Below, piece by piece: positions 20,008 through 29,925 of a stretch of DNA of 60,358 nt. A program made the position numbers and the translations under genes. Numbering within the stretch: position 1 is the first letter of the stretch; the number at the start of each line of letters is the position of its first letter. The DNA is from Chlamydiota bacterium. GTDB taxonomy: Bacteria > Chlamydiota > Chlamydiia > Chlamydiales > Parachlamydiaceae. The stretch covers positions 1 through 60,358 of the forward strand of contig JABDBC010000008.1 in assembly GCA_013288825.1 (NCBI GenBank), in the 5' to 3' direction. The notes beneath the pieces are model-generated. The model was not told where the DNA came from. It saw only the letters and a list, made by a program, of their open reading frames with translations, and ran no database searches.

Positions 20008-20688
20008 TCATTTTTTCTTTTCTTGATTTTGTTCAACTCTATTAAGGGTGCCCTCGACTGCTAAAGCAACTCCAGCGCGCATTATATTTGGCCCATAAGC
20101 TTGGCATAGTGGGAGAGGAACAAACATAAGGAATAGACCGCATAATGCCAATGTAACACCGATTGTAACGCGGATAGGCAGTTCAGCGGCACTATCCTCT
20201 TTCTTGTCTTTGCTATGTTTTGCAATGAAATTTAAGGTCTCAATTTCTGCATCATACTTAATTCCATTAACTATACACTCTGCCATATAGAGAGCTTGAT
20301 GATTGCTCCGTTTTTCCTTATCTTTAATGATTTTTCTAATCTTTTTGAATTCATCTTTTTTTAACTTTCCACCTTCTTTCTTAATGTCTTTTTCTATTTG
20401 ATCAAGTTGAGCATCTATATTAATTGCTTGTCCAGTATACCCTTCGATTTCAATCTTGAGCTCAATCATGGTATCGAGAAGTTTCTTTGAGTCCTCTTTA
20501 TCCTTGAACTTATTAATCTTCTCAATAAGTTTTTCGATTCTGAAACCAAATGCGATATCATTAGCCCCAACAGCCATTTCGTGCGATGGAAATGCGTGCA
20601 GTTGTGGTATTGTACTTATTGAAAAAACAACAAGAGTGCTACATAAACATAGAGTGTTAAGCCTAGAAGAACGGAGAATATTAACCAT
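20008..20688 (-). CDS. Exported/membrane hypothetical protein with coiled-coil
   Basis: No family recognised. A 226-residue protein with a signal peptide (LCLCSTLVVFSISTIPQLHA), a highly charged helical middle (residues 50-150, rich in Lys/Glu/Asp, likely coiled coil) and one membrane segment near the C-terminus (RVTIGVTLALCGLFLMFVPL), then a charged tail. The topology suggests an inner-membrane protein with a periplasmic coiled-coil. Its start overlaps the small membrane-protein gene by 73 bases, so the two may be translationally linked. Confidence 0.65.
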   Translation of the reverse strand: MVNILRSSRLNTLCLCSTLVVFSISTIPQLHAFPSHEMAVGANDIAFGFRIEKLIEKINKFKDKEDSKKLLDTMIELKIEIEGYTGQAINIDAQLDQIEKDIKKEGGKLKKDEFKKIRKIIKDKEKRSNHQALYMAECIVNGIKYDAEIETLNFIAKHSKDKKEDSAAELPIRVTIGVTLALCGLFLMFVPLPLCQAYGPNIMRAGVALAVEGTLNRVEQNQEKKK

Positions 20689-20822
20689 TGGAGAGCCTTT
20701 TTGTTTTTCTTTTCATTGTTTAGCTTTAATTTGTCTAGAAATCTGTAGATATCAAATGTAAATGTGTAGGAATAGATAAAAGTAACAAATATAAATATTG
20801 AAATTCTCGTGAAAATTTCCAT
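20616..20822 (-). CDS. Small two-helix membrane protein
   Basis: A 68-residue predicted membrane protein with helices SIFIFVTFIYSYTFTF and WLIFSVLLGLTLYVYVALLL joined by a Lys/Asn-rich loop. I choose the ATG at 20822 because AAGGAAG precedes it by 7 bases; the frame is open a little further upstream. It overlaps the start of the next gene by 73 bases in another frame, which lowers confidence. Two-helix profile and ribosome site support it being real. Confidence 0.5.
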   Translation of the reverse strand: MEIFTRISIFIFVTFIYSYTFTFDIYRFLDKLKLNNEKKNKKALQWLIFSVLLGLTLYVYVALLLFFQ

Positions 20823-20949
20823 CCACAACTTCCTTTCCTTCACATTTGAAGTTTGAACTATACACAAATCGGATCAAATTTAAAATGGCTTTTTTTGCCG
20901 TTTCTGCTTAATCTTGAGTAGAGAAACAACCAAATAAAAGCTATAAACT

Positions 20950-23900
20950 ATGACAAACTCCCAAACTTTTCGAAAGGCTCAAGACTTACTCACACAAGCA
21001 AAAAACATCACATTTTCTCAAGAAGACCTCAGCAAGAACTCCATCCAATTAGCATCACTATTACTACAAGAATCGATTGCGACAGAAACTCGTGCTGAAA
21101 AAGCTATCTTTGCAGAACTATCGCGAATGATGGAAGATCCCTCGGGAAGAGCCTTTACAACGGATCTCACAGACCAATGTTTCCGAAGCCGCGATCCTAA
21201 ACGGGCTGCCGATCAAATTCTCTACCTTTTACATAAGTATGGCATTCCCCATTTCCTCTCCACGAAGAAGAAGTTGCAATTATGGTTCTTTAAAAAATTA
21301 GGTCGCTTATTTCCCCAAATTTTGATTCCTCTCACAAAAAGAATGCTGCGACAAGAGGCTTCTCGAGTCATCATTCCCGATACTCAATCACAACTGATCA
21401 CTCATATAATCACGAGGCGTAACGAAGGGGTCAGAACTAATTTGAACCATCTTGGAGAGGCTATTCTTGGAGAAAATGAAGCAAGAGATCGTTTACACAG
21501 ATATCTAGAAGATTTAAAGAATCCTTACATTGATTGTGTTTCGATAAAGATTTCTACCATATGTAGCCAAATTGACCTCTTGGGATGGGATAATACTCTT
21601 CACATCATTGTAGAGCGTTTGCAAACACTATATCGAGTTGCTCAGCAAAATCAATATATCAGACCTGATGGCACTTCTGTTGCTAAATTTGTCTATTTGG
21701 ATATGGAAGAGTACCGCGATCTACACCTAACTGTGCAGGCATTTGTACATGCACTTGAAGATCCAGAATTTCTAAATTATTCTGCAGGCATTGTCTTGCA
21801 AGCCTATATTCCAGAGTCATTTTCTGTTCAACAAGAGCTCACAGAATGGGCCCAAATGCGTCTCAATAGAGGAGGGGCACCCATAAAAATTCGCCTTGTA
21901 AAAGGGGCAAACCTCGCGATGGAACTTGTAGAAGCCTCTTTAAAGGGATGGCCGCAAGCGCCTTATCTGACAAAATTAGAAACCGATGCCAATTTTTTGC
22001 GCATGGTGAATTTTGGCTCTCAGCCTCAGCGCATCGCTGCGGCACATTTAGCAATTGCAAGTCATAATCTTTTTGACATTGCATATGCACTTCTCATTCG
22101 TTCTCAAAACAATATCGAAAACGAATTGAGCTTCGAAATGCTCGAAGGGATGGCAGATCATATTCGCCGTGTTGTTCAGAAGCTATCAGGGTCGATGTTG
22201 CTGTATTGTCCAACGGCATCGGAAGAGGAATTTCAAAATGCAATGGGATATCTTATCAGACGCTTGGACGAAAATACGGCTCCGGAGAACTTTTTGCGCT
22301 ATTTGTTTAAGCTGACACCTGATTCCAGAGAATGGCAGCAGCAACAGGAAAAATTCCAACATGCTCTTCTCAATATCGACAAGATACAAAGTGTTCCACG
22401 CAGAAACCAAAACAGGAATTTTAAGCCTGAGAAGCCATCGCCGGAGGGGTCTTTCGAGAACGAACCTGACACAGACTGGTCGCTCGCTCAAAATAGGCAG
22501 TGGGCTGAAAGTATCATTCAATCGTGGGGAAATCGTAAATTTGATTGCATCCCATTGACGATAGGGGAGGAGCGAGTTGTATCTCCCAACCTTGCAAATG
22601 GAGAAGACCCTTCGAATCCAGGAGAGGCATTATATCAGTACTCGTTAGCCTCACAAGCTCAGATAGATCAGGCTCTTGATGTCGCAAAAGAAGCTGAGGA
22701 GGATTGGGCTCAAACACCTCTGGCCAAGCGTTCAAAGTTGTTGGCTGATATAGCTCAAGTGATCCGCGAGTACCGTGGGGATCTTATAGGGGCAATGGTA
22801 GCAGATACTGGAAAAACAATACATGAAGCTGATGTTGAAGTATCTGAAGCGATTGATTTTGCAGAATACTATCGACGAAATGCTGACGAGATGCTACCCC
22901 TTTTGCAGGATATTCGTTGGAGTCCATTGGGAACCGTTCTTGTGGCACCCCCGTGGAACTTTCCATGTTCTATTCCGGCAGGTGGAATTTTGGCGGCACT
23001 TATTTCTGGGAATTGTGTCATATTTAAACCGGCTCCAGAGGCTGTTTTAGTGGGATGGACATTGGTCAAACTATTTTGGGAAGCAGGGGTTCCATCAAAA
23101 GTTCTTCAATTCATCACATGTGAAGATGAACCTTCAGGTAGCTATCTCGTCAAGGATGAGAGGATCAATGGAGTGGTGCTTACTGGAGCGACAGCAACAG
23201 CTAAGATGTTCTTAAAAATGCGACCTGGATTGCCCTTGTTTGCAGAGACAGGTGGCAAAAATGCGATGATTATCACCAGACTTGCTGATCGAGATCTTGC
23301 TGTGAAAGATTTGGTTCAATCTGCCTTTGGACATGCCGGACAAAAGTGTAGTGCTTGCAGTTTAGTCATCTGCGAGGCTGAGGTTTATGACGATCCACAA
23401 TTTCGGAAGCAATTGCTGGATGCTGCTGCAAGCTGGAAAGTCGGATCGCAATGGGATATGTCAACGCGTGTTAATCCATTGATCCATGCACCAAACGCAA
23501 CCCTGCTTAAAGGATTAACCCATCTTGAGCCGGGGGAGGAGTGGCTTTTAGAGCCAAAGCAAGATCCTAACAATTCTAATCTGTGGAGTCCTGGGATCAA
23601 ATTAGGGGTGACACGGCAGAGCTTTACCTATCTAAATGAATTATTTGGTCCTGTTTTGGGTGTAATGCGAGCTGAGAATGTTGAGGAAGCCATAACAATT
23701 GCAAATGGAACCCCTTATGGGTTGACAGCGGGTTTGCACTCGCTAGACGAGCGTGAGCATAAGCTTTGGATCGATACAGTTGAAGCAGGCAACTGTTACA
23801 TCAACCGCGGGATGACAGGTGCAATTGTGCAGAGACAGCCCTTTGGGGGTTGTAAAGAGAGTGGTTTTGGGCCAGGAGCTAAAGCAGGAGGACCTAATTA

Positions 23901-24540
23901 TATACTTCAATTGATGCGACCCAGACAGCTCACAATACCGCATGTTCCGATTGTTTTGGAAATACCTGCAATAGTGCAACAGGTGGGATCATTATTAGAG
24001 GAAAAACAGAAGACGCTTTGGATTGCTAGTGTGCAAAGTTATTTATTTGAGTGGAACCATCATTTTAAGCAGACTCATGACAATAGCCATGTGCGTGGGC
24101 AAGATAATATTTTTATGTATAAACCACATTATAGCAATGTTTTGAGAGTGCTTCCTGACGACGACATGCTAGATGTTTTGCGGGCGATTGCTTGTACACT
24201 TATTTGTGGAGCTTCATTGGAAATAAGTGGTGAGAGAATGCATGTAATGTCAGAGTTATCCACAGCGGATTGGTTATCCCAATGTCCAGGAATAAAAATT
24301 GTAAAAGAGACAGAAAAAAGGTTTCTTGAACGGTTGAATTTGAATAAGACAAAATTTCCTAGAATACGTTTTCTTTCTGTGCCACCCAAGGATCTTCAAA
24401 TAGCGTTGGCAAATTCTGGAGTTAATGTTATAATTGCTCCGCAACTTGCCAATGGCAGAGTGGAGTTGTTGCATTACATGCGCGAAGTGAGCCTGAGTGC
24501 CGACTATCACCGCTATGGATTCATAAAGACTTCGCGATAA
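20950..24540 (+). CDS. putA: Bifunctional proline dehydrogenase / L-glutamate-5-semialdehyde dehydrogenase
   Basis: Oxidises proline to glutamate in two steps. The N-terminal ~480 residues are the FAD-binding TIM-barrel PRODH domain (VSIKISTICSQID, IRLVKGANLAMEL, LASHN-type AIASHNLFDIAYAL). The ALDH domain (about 540-1020) has VAPPWNFPCSIPAGG, catalytic Glu766 in LFAETGGKNA and catalytic Cys800 in FGHAGQKCSACS. About 170 further residues form the C-terminal domain of long PutA types. No N-terminal ribbon-helix-helix is seen, so it is enzymatic, not a repressor. It would feed host-derived proline into the TCA cycle. Confidence 0.95.
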   Translation: MTNSQTFRKAQDLLTQAKNITFSQEDLSKNSIQLASLLLQESIATETRAEKAIFAELSRMMEDPSGRAFTTDLTDQCFRSRDPKRAADQILYLLHKYGIPHFLSTKKKLQLWFFKKLGRLFPQILIPLTKRMLRQEASRVIIPDTQSQLITHIITRRNEGVRTNLNHLGEAILGENEARDRLHRYLEDLKNPYIDCVSIKISTICSQIDLLGWDNTLHIIVERLQTLYRVAQQNQYIRPDGTSVAKFVYLDMEEYRDLHLTVQAFVHALEDPEFLNYSAGIVLQAYIPESFSVQQELTEWAQMRLNRGGAPIKIRLVKGANLAMELVEASLKGWPQAPYLTKLETDANFLRMVNFGSQPQRIAAAHLAIASHNLFDIAYALLIRSQNNIENELSFEMLEGMADHIRRVVQKLSGSMLLYCPTASEEEFQNAMGYLIRRLDENTAPENFLRYLFKLTPDSREWQQQQEKFQHALLNIDKIQSVPRRNQNRNFKPEKPSPEGSFENEPDTDWSLAQNRQWAESIIQSWGNRKFDCIPLTIGEERVVSPNLANGEDPSNPGEALYQYSLASQAQIDQALDVAKEAEEDWAQTPLAKRSKLLADIAQVIREYRGDLIGAMVADTGKTIHEADVEVSEAIDFAEYYRRNADEMLPLLQDIRWSPLGTVLVAPPWNFPCSIPAGGILAALISGNCVIFKPAPEAVLVGWTLVKLFWEAGVPSKVLQFITCEDEPSGSYLVKDERINGVVLTGATATAKMFLKMRPGLPLFAETGGKNAMIITRLADRDLAVKDLVQSAFGHAGQKCSACSLVICEAEVYDDPQFRKQLLDAAASWKVGSQWDMSTRVNPLIHAPNATLLKGLTHLEPGEEWLLEPKQDPNNSNLWSPGIKLGVTRQSFTYLNELFGPVLGVMRAENVEEAITIANGTPYGLTAGLHSLDEREHKLWIDTVEAGNCYINRGMTGAIVQRQPFGGCKESGFGPGAKAGGPNYILQLMRPRQLTIPHVPIVLEIPAIVQQVGSLLEEKQKTLWIASVQSYLFEWNHHFKQTHDNSHVRGQDNIFMYKPHYSNVLRVLPDDDMLDVLRAIACTLICGASLEISGERMHVMSELSTADWLSQCPGIKIVKETEKRFLERLNLNKTKFPRIRFLSVPPKDLQIALANSGVNVIIAPQLANGRVELLHYMREVSLSADYHRYGFIKTSR

Positions 24541-24550
24541 CAAAATTAAA

Positions 24551-24633
24551 ACTAATAATGGACCGTAATGGACGTGGACGGTAGTGGACCATAATGGACG
24601 AAACAGCTTCGTCCATTACGGTCCATTATTAGT
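24551..24633. repeat. Perfect 24-bp inverted repeat (tggaccgtaatgga family)
   Basis: actaataatggaccgtaatggacg (positions 24551-24574) pairs perfectly with 24610-24633. The loop contains another partial copy (ggtagtggaccataatggacg). A single-arm relative (aatggacatggacggtaatgga) occurs at 39372-39408. It lies directly after putA and could also stop or stabilise the transcript. Confidence 0.8.
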
Positions 24634-24661
24634 CTTGATGACTTCTGGGGAATGAAAAAAA

Positions 24662-25267
24662 ATGATGCAAGCCGGAGTGTTGCCGTGGTGGCACTTACAT
24701 CGTCGCCTCTATGATTGGGTGCTTTCCTTTGCACATTGCCGACATGCTACTGCCGCTCTATTTTTCTTAAGCTTCATCGAGTCTTTGTTCTTTCCAATTG
24801 CTCCTGACTTCTTTTTAATTGCCCTTTGTTTGGAACACCGTCAAAAATCGTGGTTCTATGCTCTTATGACAACGGTTGCTTCCGTTATTGGAGGAGTCGT
24901 TGCTTATTGGGTAGGTGCCACTGTATGGCACCACATTTCCTCCTTTTTCTTCCAGCATATTTTTAGTGAACAGCTCTTCCATTCTGTAGGGCAGGTGTAT
25001 AGAGAATGGGGTTTTTGGGCCATATTTACAGCGGCATTTACTCCTGTTCCTTACAAAGTCTTTACCATTACTGCAGGGGTTTTTGAGATCTCTTTCCTAA
25101 AATTTATTTTAGCTTCTCTGATTGGACGAGGGGCACGTTTCTTTTTAGTTGCAACTTTAATATGGTTTTTTGGACAATCCGTTCGCCGATTTATAGATAA
25201 ATATTTTAACCTAATAACCCTTGCAGTGCTTGCGGTTCTTTTAGGTGCCTTTTTCTTACTGAATTAA
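24662..25267 (+). CDS. DedA/YqaA-like SNARE-associated membrane protein
   Basis: A 201-residue polytopic membrane protein. The family core is visible in FIESLFFPIAPDFFLIALCL, GGVVAYWVGATVW, FTPVPYKVFTITAGVF and FILASLIGRGARFFLVATLI. YqaA/DedA proteins act in membrane homeostasis and lipid flipping; which lipid is unknown here. It lies between putA and the helicase gene, which starts 16 bases later. Confidence 0.82.
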   Translation: MMQAGVLPWWHLHRRLYDWVLSFAHCRHATAALFFLSFIESLFFPIAPDFFLIALCLEHRQKSWFYALMTTVASVIGGVVAYWVGATVWHHISSFFFQHIFSEQLFHSVGQVYREWGFWAIFTAAFTPVPYKVFTITAGVFEISFLKFILASLIGRGARFFLVATLIWFFGQSVRRFIDKYFNLITLAVLAVLLGAFFLLN

Positions 25268-25283
25268 CATTGGTCTAAATACC

Positions 25284-27467
25284 GTGAATCATACTTTAAA
25301 TCCTGAACAACAACTGGCTGTCACAACCACAGAAGGGCCGATCTTAGTTCTAGCGGGCGCTGGTTCTGGGAAAACGCGCGTTGTCACTTTCCGCATTGCC
25401 CACCTGTTGCAAAAGGGTGTGCCACCGTCCAAAATTTTGGGACTTACTTTCACAAACAAAGCCGCTGGTGAAATGAGAGAACGGGTTCACAACCTAACTC
25501 AAAGCGATGTTTTGATCTGCACATTCCACGGATTGGGTTCTCGTATCTTACGTGAATCCATCGAACATCTGGGTTACCATCGTTCGTTTACCATTTATGA
25601 TGAAGACGACGTCGATCGACTGCTGAAAAGTTGCCTGGATGATGTTCCTAAAGTGGATTTAAAAATTGTACGAAACGCTATTTCACGCGCAAAAAATAGT
25701 TTTATTGGGCCTGATGATCAGGGTCTTCCTATTGTGGAAGAACTGGGGTCCTATTTTCGAGGAATATACAGGACATATCAAACTAAATTGAAAGATTGCC
25801 ATGCTGTCGATTATGACGATCTTCTTTTTTTGACTGCAACATTGTTCAGAGATTTTCCAAGTGTGCTGGAGCACTATCAAGAACGGTGGTCCCATTTGTT
25901 GATTGACGAATATCAAGATACGAATGCTCTTCAATATTCCATTGTGAAGCGTCTCACAGCTAAGCATCATAACATCTGTGTTGTAGGCGATCCAGACCAG
26001 TCCATTTATTCATGGCGAGGCGCCGATATTTCAAATATTATGAATTTTGAAGAAGACTACCCAAATGCTATCGTCGTGCGGCTTGATCAAAATTACCGCA
26101 GCAAAAGCAACATATTGAACGCTGCCAACGCTGTTATCACACGAAACGAAAATCGATACGATAAAAAGCTTTGGAGTGCACTTGGAGATGGGGAAAAAAT
26201 CAAAGTCTATCAAGGCGATGAGGAGCTCGACGAAGCACGCTACATTGGCAATTGTATTCTCAAATATTATGCTGAACGTGAAGTCCCCTTGCGAGAAATG
26301 GTGATTTTTTATCGCACTAATGCCCAATCGCGAGTTTTTGAGGACATCTTACTGCGCAATAAAATCCCTTACGTCATTGTGGGTGGCATCTCTTTCTATC
26401 AACGCCGAGAAATCAAAGATGTGTTGTGCTGGTTGCGAATCATTCATTCGGGGGCTGATCTTGTGTCTTTTGAACGGACGATCAACCTTCCCAAGAGGGG
26501 TCTTGGAGACAGCACATTAGAAAAGATTCGCGCTGGTGCCTCTGAGGAAAGGAGGACCATTTTCGCTTACTGTGAAATGCTTGTAGATGATGAGGTAGTG
26601 CAGACTCCCATTAAATTGTCAGCAAAACAAAAAGCAGGCCTCAATCAATACGTGCACTTAGTTCGAGAATTGCGTGAGATGAGTCAGGGGGTATCTTTAC
26701 CCGAATTGATCATTGCCGTTGTTGATAAAACCAGTTACCGAGAACACTTGGAATTAGACCCTGAGACAGCTCAGGAGCGGATTGAGAACTTAAACGCTTT
26801 GATTTCGAAAGCAACTGAATGGAAAGGGGATCATGCGAACGAAATATTGAGCACTTTTTTGGAAGAGTTATCCTTAAGATCGACCCTAGATGAAACCAGT
26901 GAAGGTTCTAAAGAAAGGGTTAGCTTGATGACAATCCACAATGGAAAAGGGTTGGAGTTTTCTTTAACATTTCTTGCAGGTATGGAGGAGGATTTGTTTC
27001 CACACGTCAATTCTCGCGAGAAACCTGAAGCTTTGGAAGAAGAAAGGCGCTTATGTTATGTGGGAATGACTCGCGCCAAGGAATACTTGTATTTGTCCTC
27101 CGTCAATTCACGATTGATGTGGGGCGTCAGAAGGAGTCAGCGGCAAAGTCGTTTTATCCGTGAGATCCCCAGAGATTATATTGAAGTGGTTGGCCCCTCT
27201 AGAAATGGTTATCGTCCAAAAGAGTTTGCATATGCTCCTCAGCCGCAAACATATCAACAGCCAAAGTCCAAGCCTTTTAAAAATATGCAAGTTGCTCAAG
27301 CTCCAATGCTGCCAGAAGGGGCGCTGATTTTCCATCAAGAGTTTGGGATTGGTCAGATACGTGCCGTTGTGGAGGGCTCTGAAGGAAAGATATACCGGAT
27401 TTTCTTTCAGAGAGATCAATCTGAAAAAAGTTTAGTGGCGCAGTTTGCCGCCATAACGCCGCTTTAA
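25284..27467 (+). CDS. pcrA: PcrA/UvrD-type superfamily 1 DNA helicase
   Basis: ATP-dependent 3'-5' DNA helicase of repair and replication, 727 residues. Motif I is AGAGSGKTRV, Ia LTFTNKAAGEMRERV, II LIDEYQDTNALQY, III VVGDPDQSIYSWRGA, IV LDQNYRS, V MTIHNGKGLEF and VI EERRLCYVGMTRAKEYLYL. The C-terminal end (GALIFHQEFGIGQIRAV) is the small RNA-polymerase-binding Tudor-like fold found in PcrA. Start is a GTG. UvrD versus PcrA naming is conventional only. Confidence 0.93.
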   Translation: MNHTLNPEQQLAVTTTEGPILVLAGAGSGKTRVVTFRIAHLLQKGVPPSKILGLTFTNKAAGEMRERVHNLTQSDVLICTFHGLGSRILRESIEHLGYHRSFTIYDEDDVDRLLKSCLDDVPKVDLKIVRNAISRAKNSFIGPDDQGLPIVEELGSYFRGIYRTYQTKLKDCHAVDYDDLLFLTATLFRDFPSVLEHYQERWSHLLIDEYQDTNALQYSIVKRLTAKHHNICVVGDPDQSIYSWRGADISNIMNFEEDYPNAIVVRLDQNYRSKSNILNAANAVITRNENRYDKKLWSALGDGEKIKVYQGDEELDEARYIGNCILKYYAEREVPLREMVIFYRTNAQSRVFEDILLRNKIPYVIVGGISFYQRREIKDVLCWLRIIHSGADLVSFERTINLPKRGLGDSTLEKIRAGASEERRTIFAYCEMLVDDEVVQTPIKLSAKQKAGLNQYVHLVRELREMSQGVSLPELIIAVVDKTSYREHLELDPETAQERIENLNALISKATEWKGDHANEILSTFLEELSLRSTLDETSEGSKERVSLMTIHNGKGLEFSLTFLAGMEEDLFPHVNSREKPEALEEERRLCYVGMTRAKEYLYLSSVNSRLMWGVRRSQRQSRFIREIPRDYIEVVGPSRNGYRPKEFAYAPQPQTYQQPKSKPFKNMQVAQAPMLPEGALIFHQEFGIGQIRAVVEGSEGKIYRIFFQRDQSEKSLVAQFAAITPL

Positions 27468-27504
27468 ACAAATATCAAAGAGACGTTGTGTGAATATCGA
27501 ATTG

Positions 27505-27860
27505 GCTTTGTGCCGGCCCTCCGGGACGGGATTATTGGTTGGCAGTTACCCAGGCTTCGCTAACCCCTCCGGGGAGCTTCAGCCTGGGCTATTACGTGAA
27601 CAGGCCCTCCGGGCTGTTTGCGCAGTTACCCAGGCTTCGCTAACCCCTCCGGGGAGCTTCAGCCTGGGCTCCGGGCTGTTTGCAACGTCTGTTATGTGCT
27701 GTATGGTATTTGTCTGGGTTGTTTAGCCAACAAAGATCTTTGCAGACAGCCCGGAGGGTCTGTTCACGTAATAGCCCAGGCTGAAGCTCCCCGGAGGGGT
27801 TAGCGAAGCCTGGGTAACCGCCAACCCACACATCCCGTCCCGGAGGTCCGGCACAAAGCA
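27505..27860. repeat. Large inverted repeat with extra direct copy in the loop
   Basis: This 434-base gap contains a ~110-base left arm (27505-27616) that matches the reverse complement of 27741-27859. It runs from ggctttgtgccgg through gacggg, tacccaggcttcgc, acccctccgggg and agcctgggct to gccctccgggctg. An additional copy of the taccc...gggct part (27624-27670) sits in the loop. Small internal palindromes (cccctccggggag) lie within each arm. No gene is seen in it. Confidence 0.9.
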
Positions 27861-27901
27861 GTAACATTTCATTACCATTTTATTAAAAGAGTTTTTCTAA
27901 T

Positions 27902-29863
27902 ATGTCTACGCCTTCTATGTTCGTTGCAAAACCCGCCTTTCTACTTGCTCCACCACGACAATCACAATCCTATCATGTGGAGACAAGGATCAAATTCAAT
28001 CAATTCGATCGTGCTAATGATCCCATCATAAGTCAAATATATCGTGAAAAAGGCCGCTGGGGGCGATTTAAGGCTTGTATTAAACCGAAAACTATCCTTT
28101 TTAAAAAAATTACCGAATTATCGAAGGGAGAAGTTTCCACTCAAGAGCACTGGAAAAAAGCTTTAGAGCAAATTGTAGAAGGGGTGAATTCACCAGAATT
28201 TGAGTCTTTAAAAGAGCCCTTGAGATCCATTCTAGCTAAACTCCAAAGGGAGCAATTCGAACAAGTACTCAGTAAAATTGCCGAGGAGAGTCTTAAAACC
28301 GGTGATCGACCCGTGCGAAATGTGCTGCAGTTGCTCGCGCTATCTGAACTAGAGCCCTTGTTAAAAGGTGGTGATGCAGACCTAATCCAAAAACTCATCG
28401 AAACCTATGCAAAGCTTGCTCAACAAGATGTAGCACTGCTTCCAACAAAACCTTCTAGTAAAGTAAAAAGCTTTCTCCAAGGTCTCATAAGCACCATATT
28501 AGTGGCTTTCAGCTTTTTCCAGATTGGTCGAGAGCCGGCTGGAAGCTGGGAAGCTTCGCATATGTTAGAAATCTATGCAAAATTAATCGCAATACCTGTG
28601 TTTTTATTTGTCTCTCTTGGAGCCATCTTATCCCCGCTCAATGCACTGTTAGTCACAGCAATTATCATTGCGGCCATGGTTGCTGCCATTATGGTTTACA
28701 ATAAATGGTTTCGACCTTGCCCTGATGAGATCGTTTTTTGTAACTGCATTAACTTGACTGCCGTAGCAAAACGGGGAGATCTTGCCCCTGTACGGGGTCG
28801 TGATAAAGAAATATCAGAAGTTTTTCGCAACTTGGATTCCTCTCATCCAGCAGGGAGAAATCACCCCATTTTATTCGGAGAAACTGGAGTTGGAAAGTCT
28901 GAGATTTTAAGGGGGATGGCCTATTGGATAGCAACAGGGCACCCATCAGTGCCTGAAAAGCTAAGAAACAAACAAGTATATGTAGTCAGCGCTGTGAAAC
29001 TCGTCGATGGGCAATTTTCCCAAGAATCAATGACAAAACTCATGAGATTAAAAGAACGCCTTAAAGACTTTAGTGGAGAAGTTATTCTTTGTATTGAGGA
29101 TTTGGACGTTGCAGTTACGTCAGATGGGGGAAAGCTAGCTTATGCCTTGTTACCGCTCACAGATACTTCAGAAGGCAACTTTCCTTATGTCGTAGCTACC
29201 AATACAAAAGGGGGATTTCTAGAGAAGATTGCTCCTTTTGCTGATGGATCTTTAAAGCGTCGTTTTCCTGGGGAAGTGGATGTAAAATCCATGGACGACA
29301 AACTAACGTTGCTAGTTTTGCGTGAATTAGCGCGTGAGGAAGCGCCTGAATTAGATATTTCTGAAATGGATCTTGCAGGGATTTATAAAGAGGCCTCAGC
29401 ATCTGGACAACCAATGCCAAATGCTGCCAAGCTACGACTTGCAGATTTGATCGCAAAACGTCGAGAAGCATTCGTGCAACCTAACCTGCCAGAATATGGA
29501 AAGCTTATCAGTGAGTGTGAGATCGTAAGATCCCAATTGCGCAGCGCGGAAATAGGAAGTGAGGGGGCATTCAAATTATCGGCTCAATTGCACGAACTTG
29601 AGTCCGATTTGCAGCCCCTCACAGAAAAATATAAGATAATCACTCAACATTTAAGAGCTCTTTATAAGCTTAAAGTACAAAAAGCTGTTCAAGATAAAAT
29701 CTATCGTCAGCTTGCCTTTACAGCTAAAAATGATAGGACGGAATTTTCAAAGAAGCAGTTCCTGTTTCACCATTTATTTGTCATGATGGTTGCTAAACAG
29801 CAAATTAATAATTTAAGTGATAAAGTAAAGCTCAATTATGAAGAAAAACATTTGTATAATTAG
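27902..29863 (+). CDS. Membrane-anchored Clp-like AAA+ ATPase
   Basis: A 653-residue protein combining a helical N-terminal region (residues 1-185), two to three membrane segments (about 191-208, 227-245, 248-267) and one ClpA/B-like AAA+ module. The AAA+ part begins GDLAPVRGRDKEI, has Walker A GETGVGKS (326-333) and ends in a small domain plus a helical tail. Walker B is VILCIEDLDVA: the usual Asp-Glu pair reads Glu399-Asp400, so the catalytic Glu is replaced. There is no second ATPase ring or Clp N-domain. It may unfold or move proteins at a membrane. The UFSP-like gene follows 62 bases later. No close family is known to me. Confidence 0.75.
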   Translation: MSTPSMFVAKPAFLLAPPRQSQSYHVETRIKFNQFDRANDPIISQIYREKGRWGRFKACIKPKTILFKKITELSKGEVSTQEHWKKALEQIVEGVNSPEFESLKEPLRSILAKLQREQFEQVLSKIAEESLKTGDRPVRNVLQLLALSELEPLLKGGDADLIQKLIETYAKLAQQDVALLPTKPSSKVKSFLQGLISTILVAFSFFQIGREPAGSWEASHMLEIYAKLIAIPVFLFVSLGAILSPLNALLVTAIIIAAMVAAIMVYNKWFRPCPDEIVFCNCINLTAVAKRGDLAPVRGRDKEISEVFRNLDSSHPAGRNHPILFGETGVGKSEILRGMAYWIATGHPSVPEKLRNKQVYVVSAVKLVDGQFSQESMTKLMRLKERLKDFSGEVILCIEDLDVAVTSDGGKLAYALLPLTDTSEGNFPYVVATNTKGGFLEKIAPFADGSLKRRFPGEVDVKSMDDKLTLLVLRELAREEAPELDISEMDLAGIYKEASASGQPMPNAAKLRLADLIAKRREAFVQPNLPEYGKLISECEIVRSQLRSAEIGSEGAFKLSAQLHELESDLQPLTEKYKIITQHLRALYKLKVQKAVQDKIYRQLAFTAKNDRTEFSKKQFLFHHLFVMMVAKQQINNLSDKVKLNYEEKHLYN

Positions 29864-29925
29864 TGTTGTTGTGATAAAATGTACATTAAATATTTAATGT
29901 TCAAATGTTTTCTTAGTTGAGAATT

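Noticed and set aside
27490-27867. Three open frames on both strands between the helicase and the Clp-like ATPase
   Set aside because: They are translations of the same inverted repeat (similar PGFANPSGELQPGL peptide in all), with no ribosome sites.
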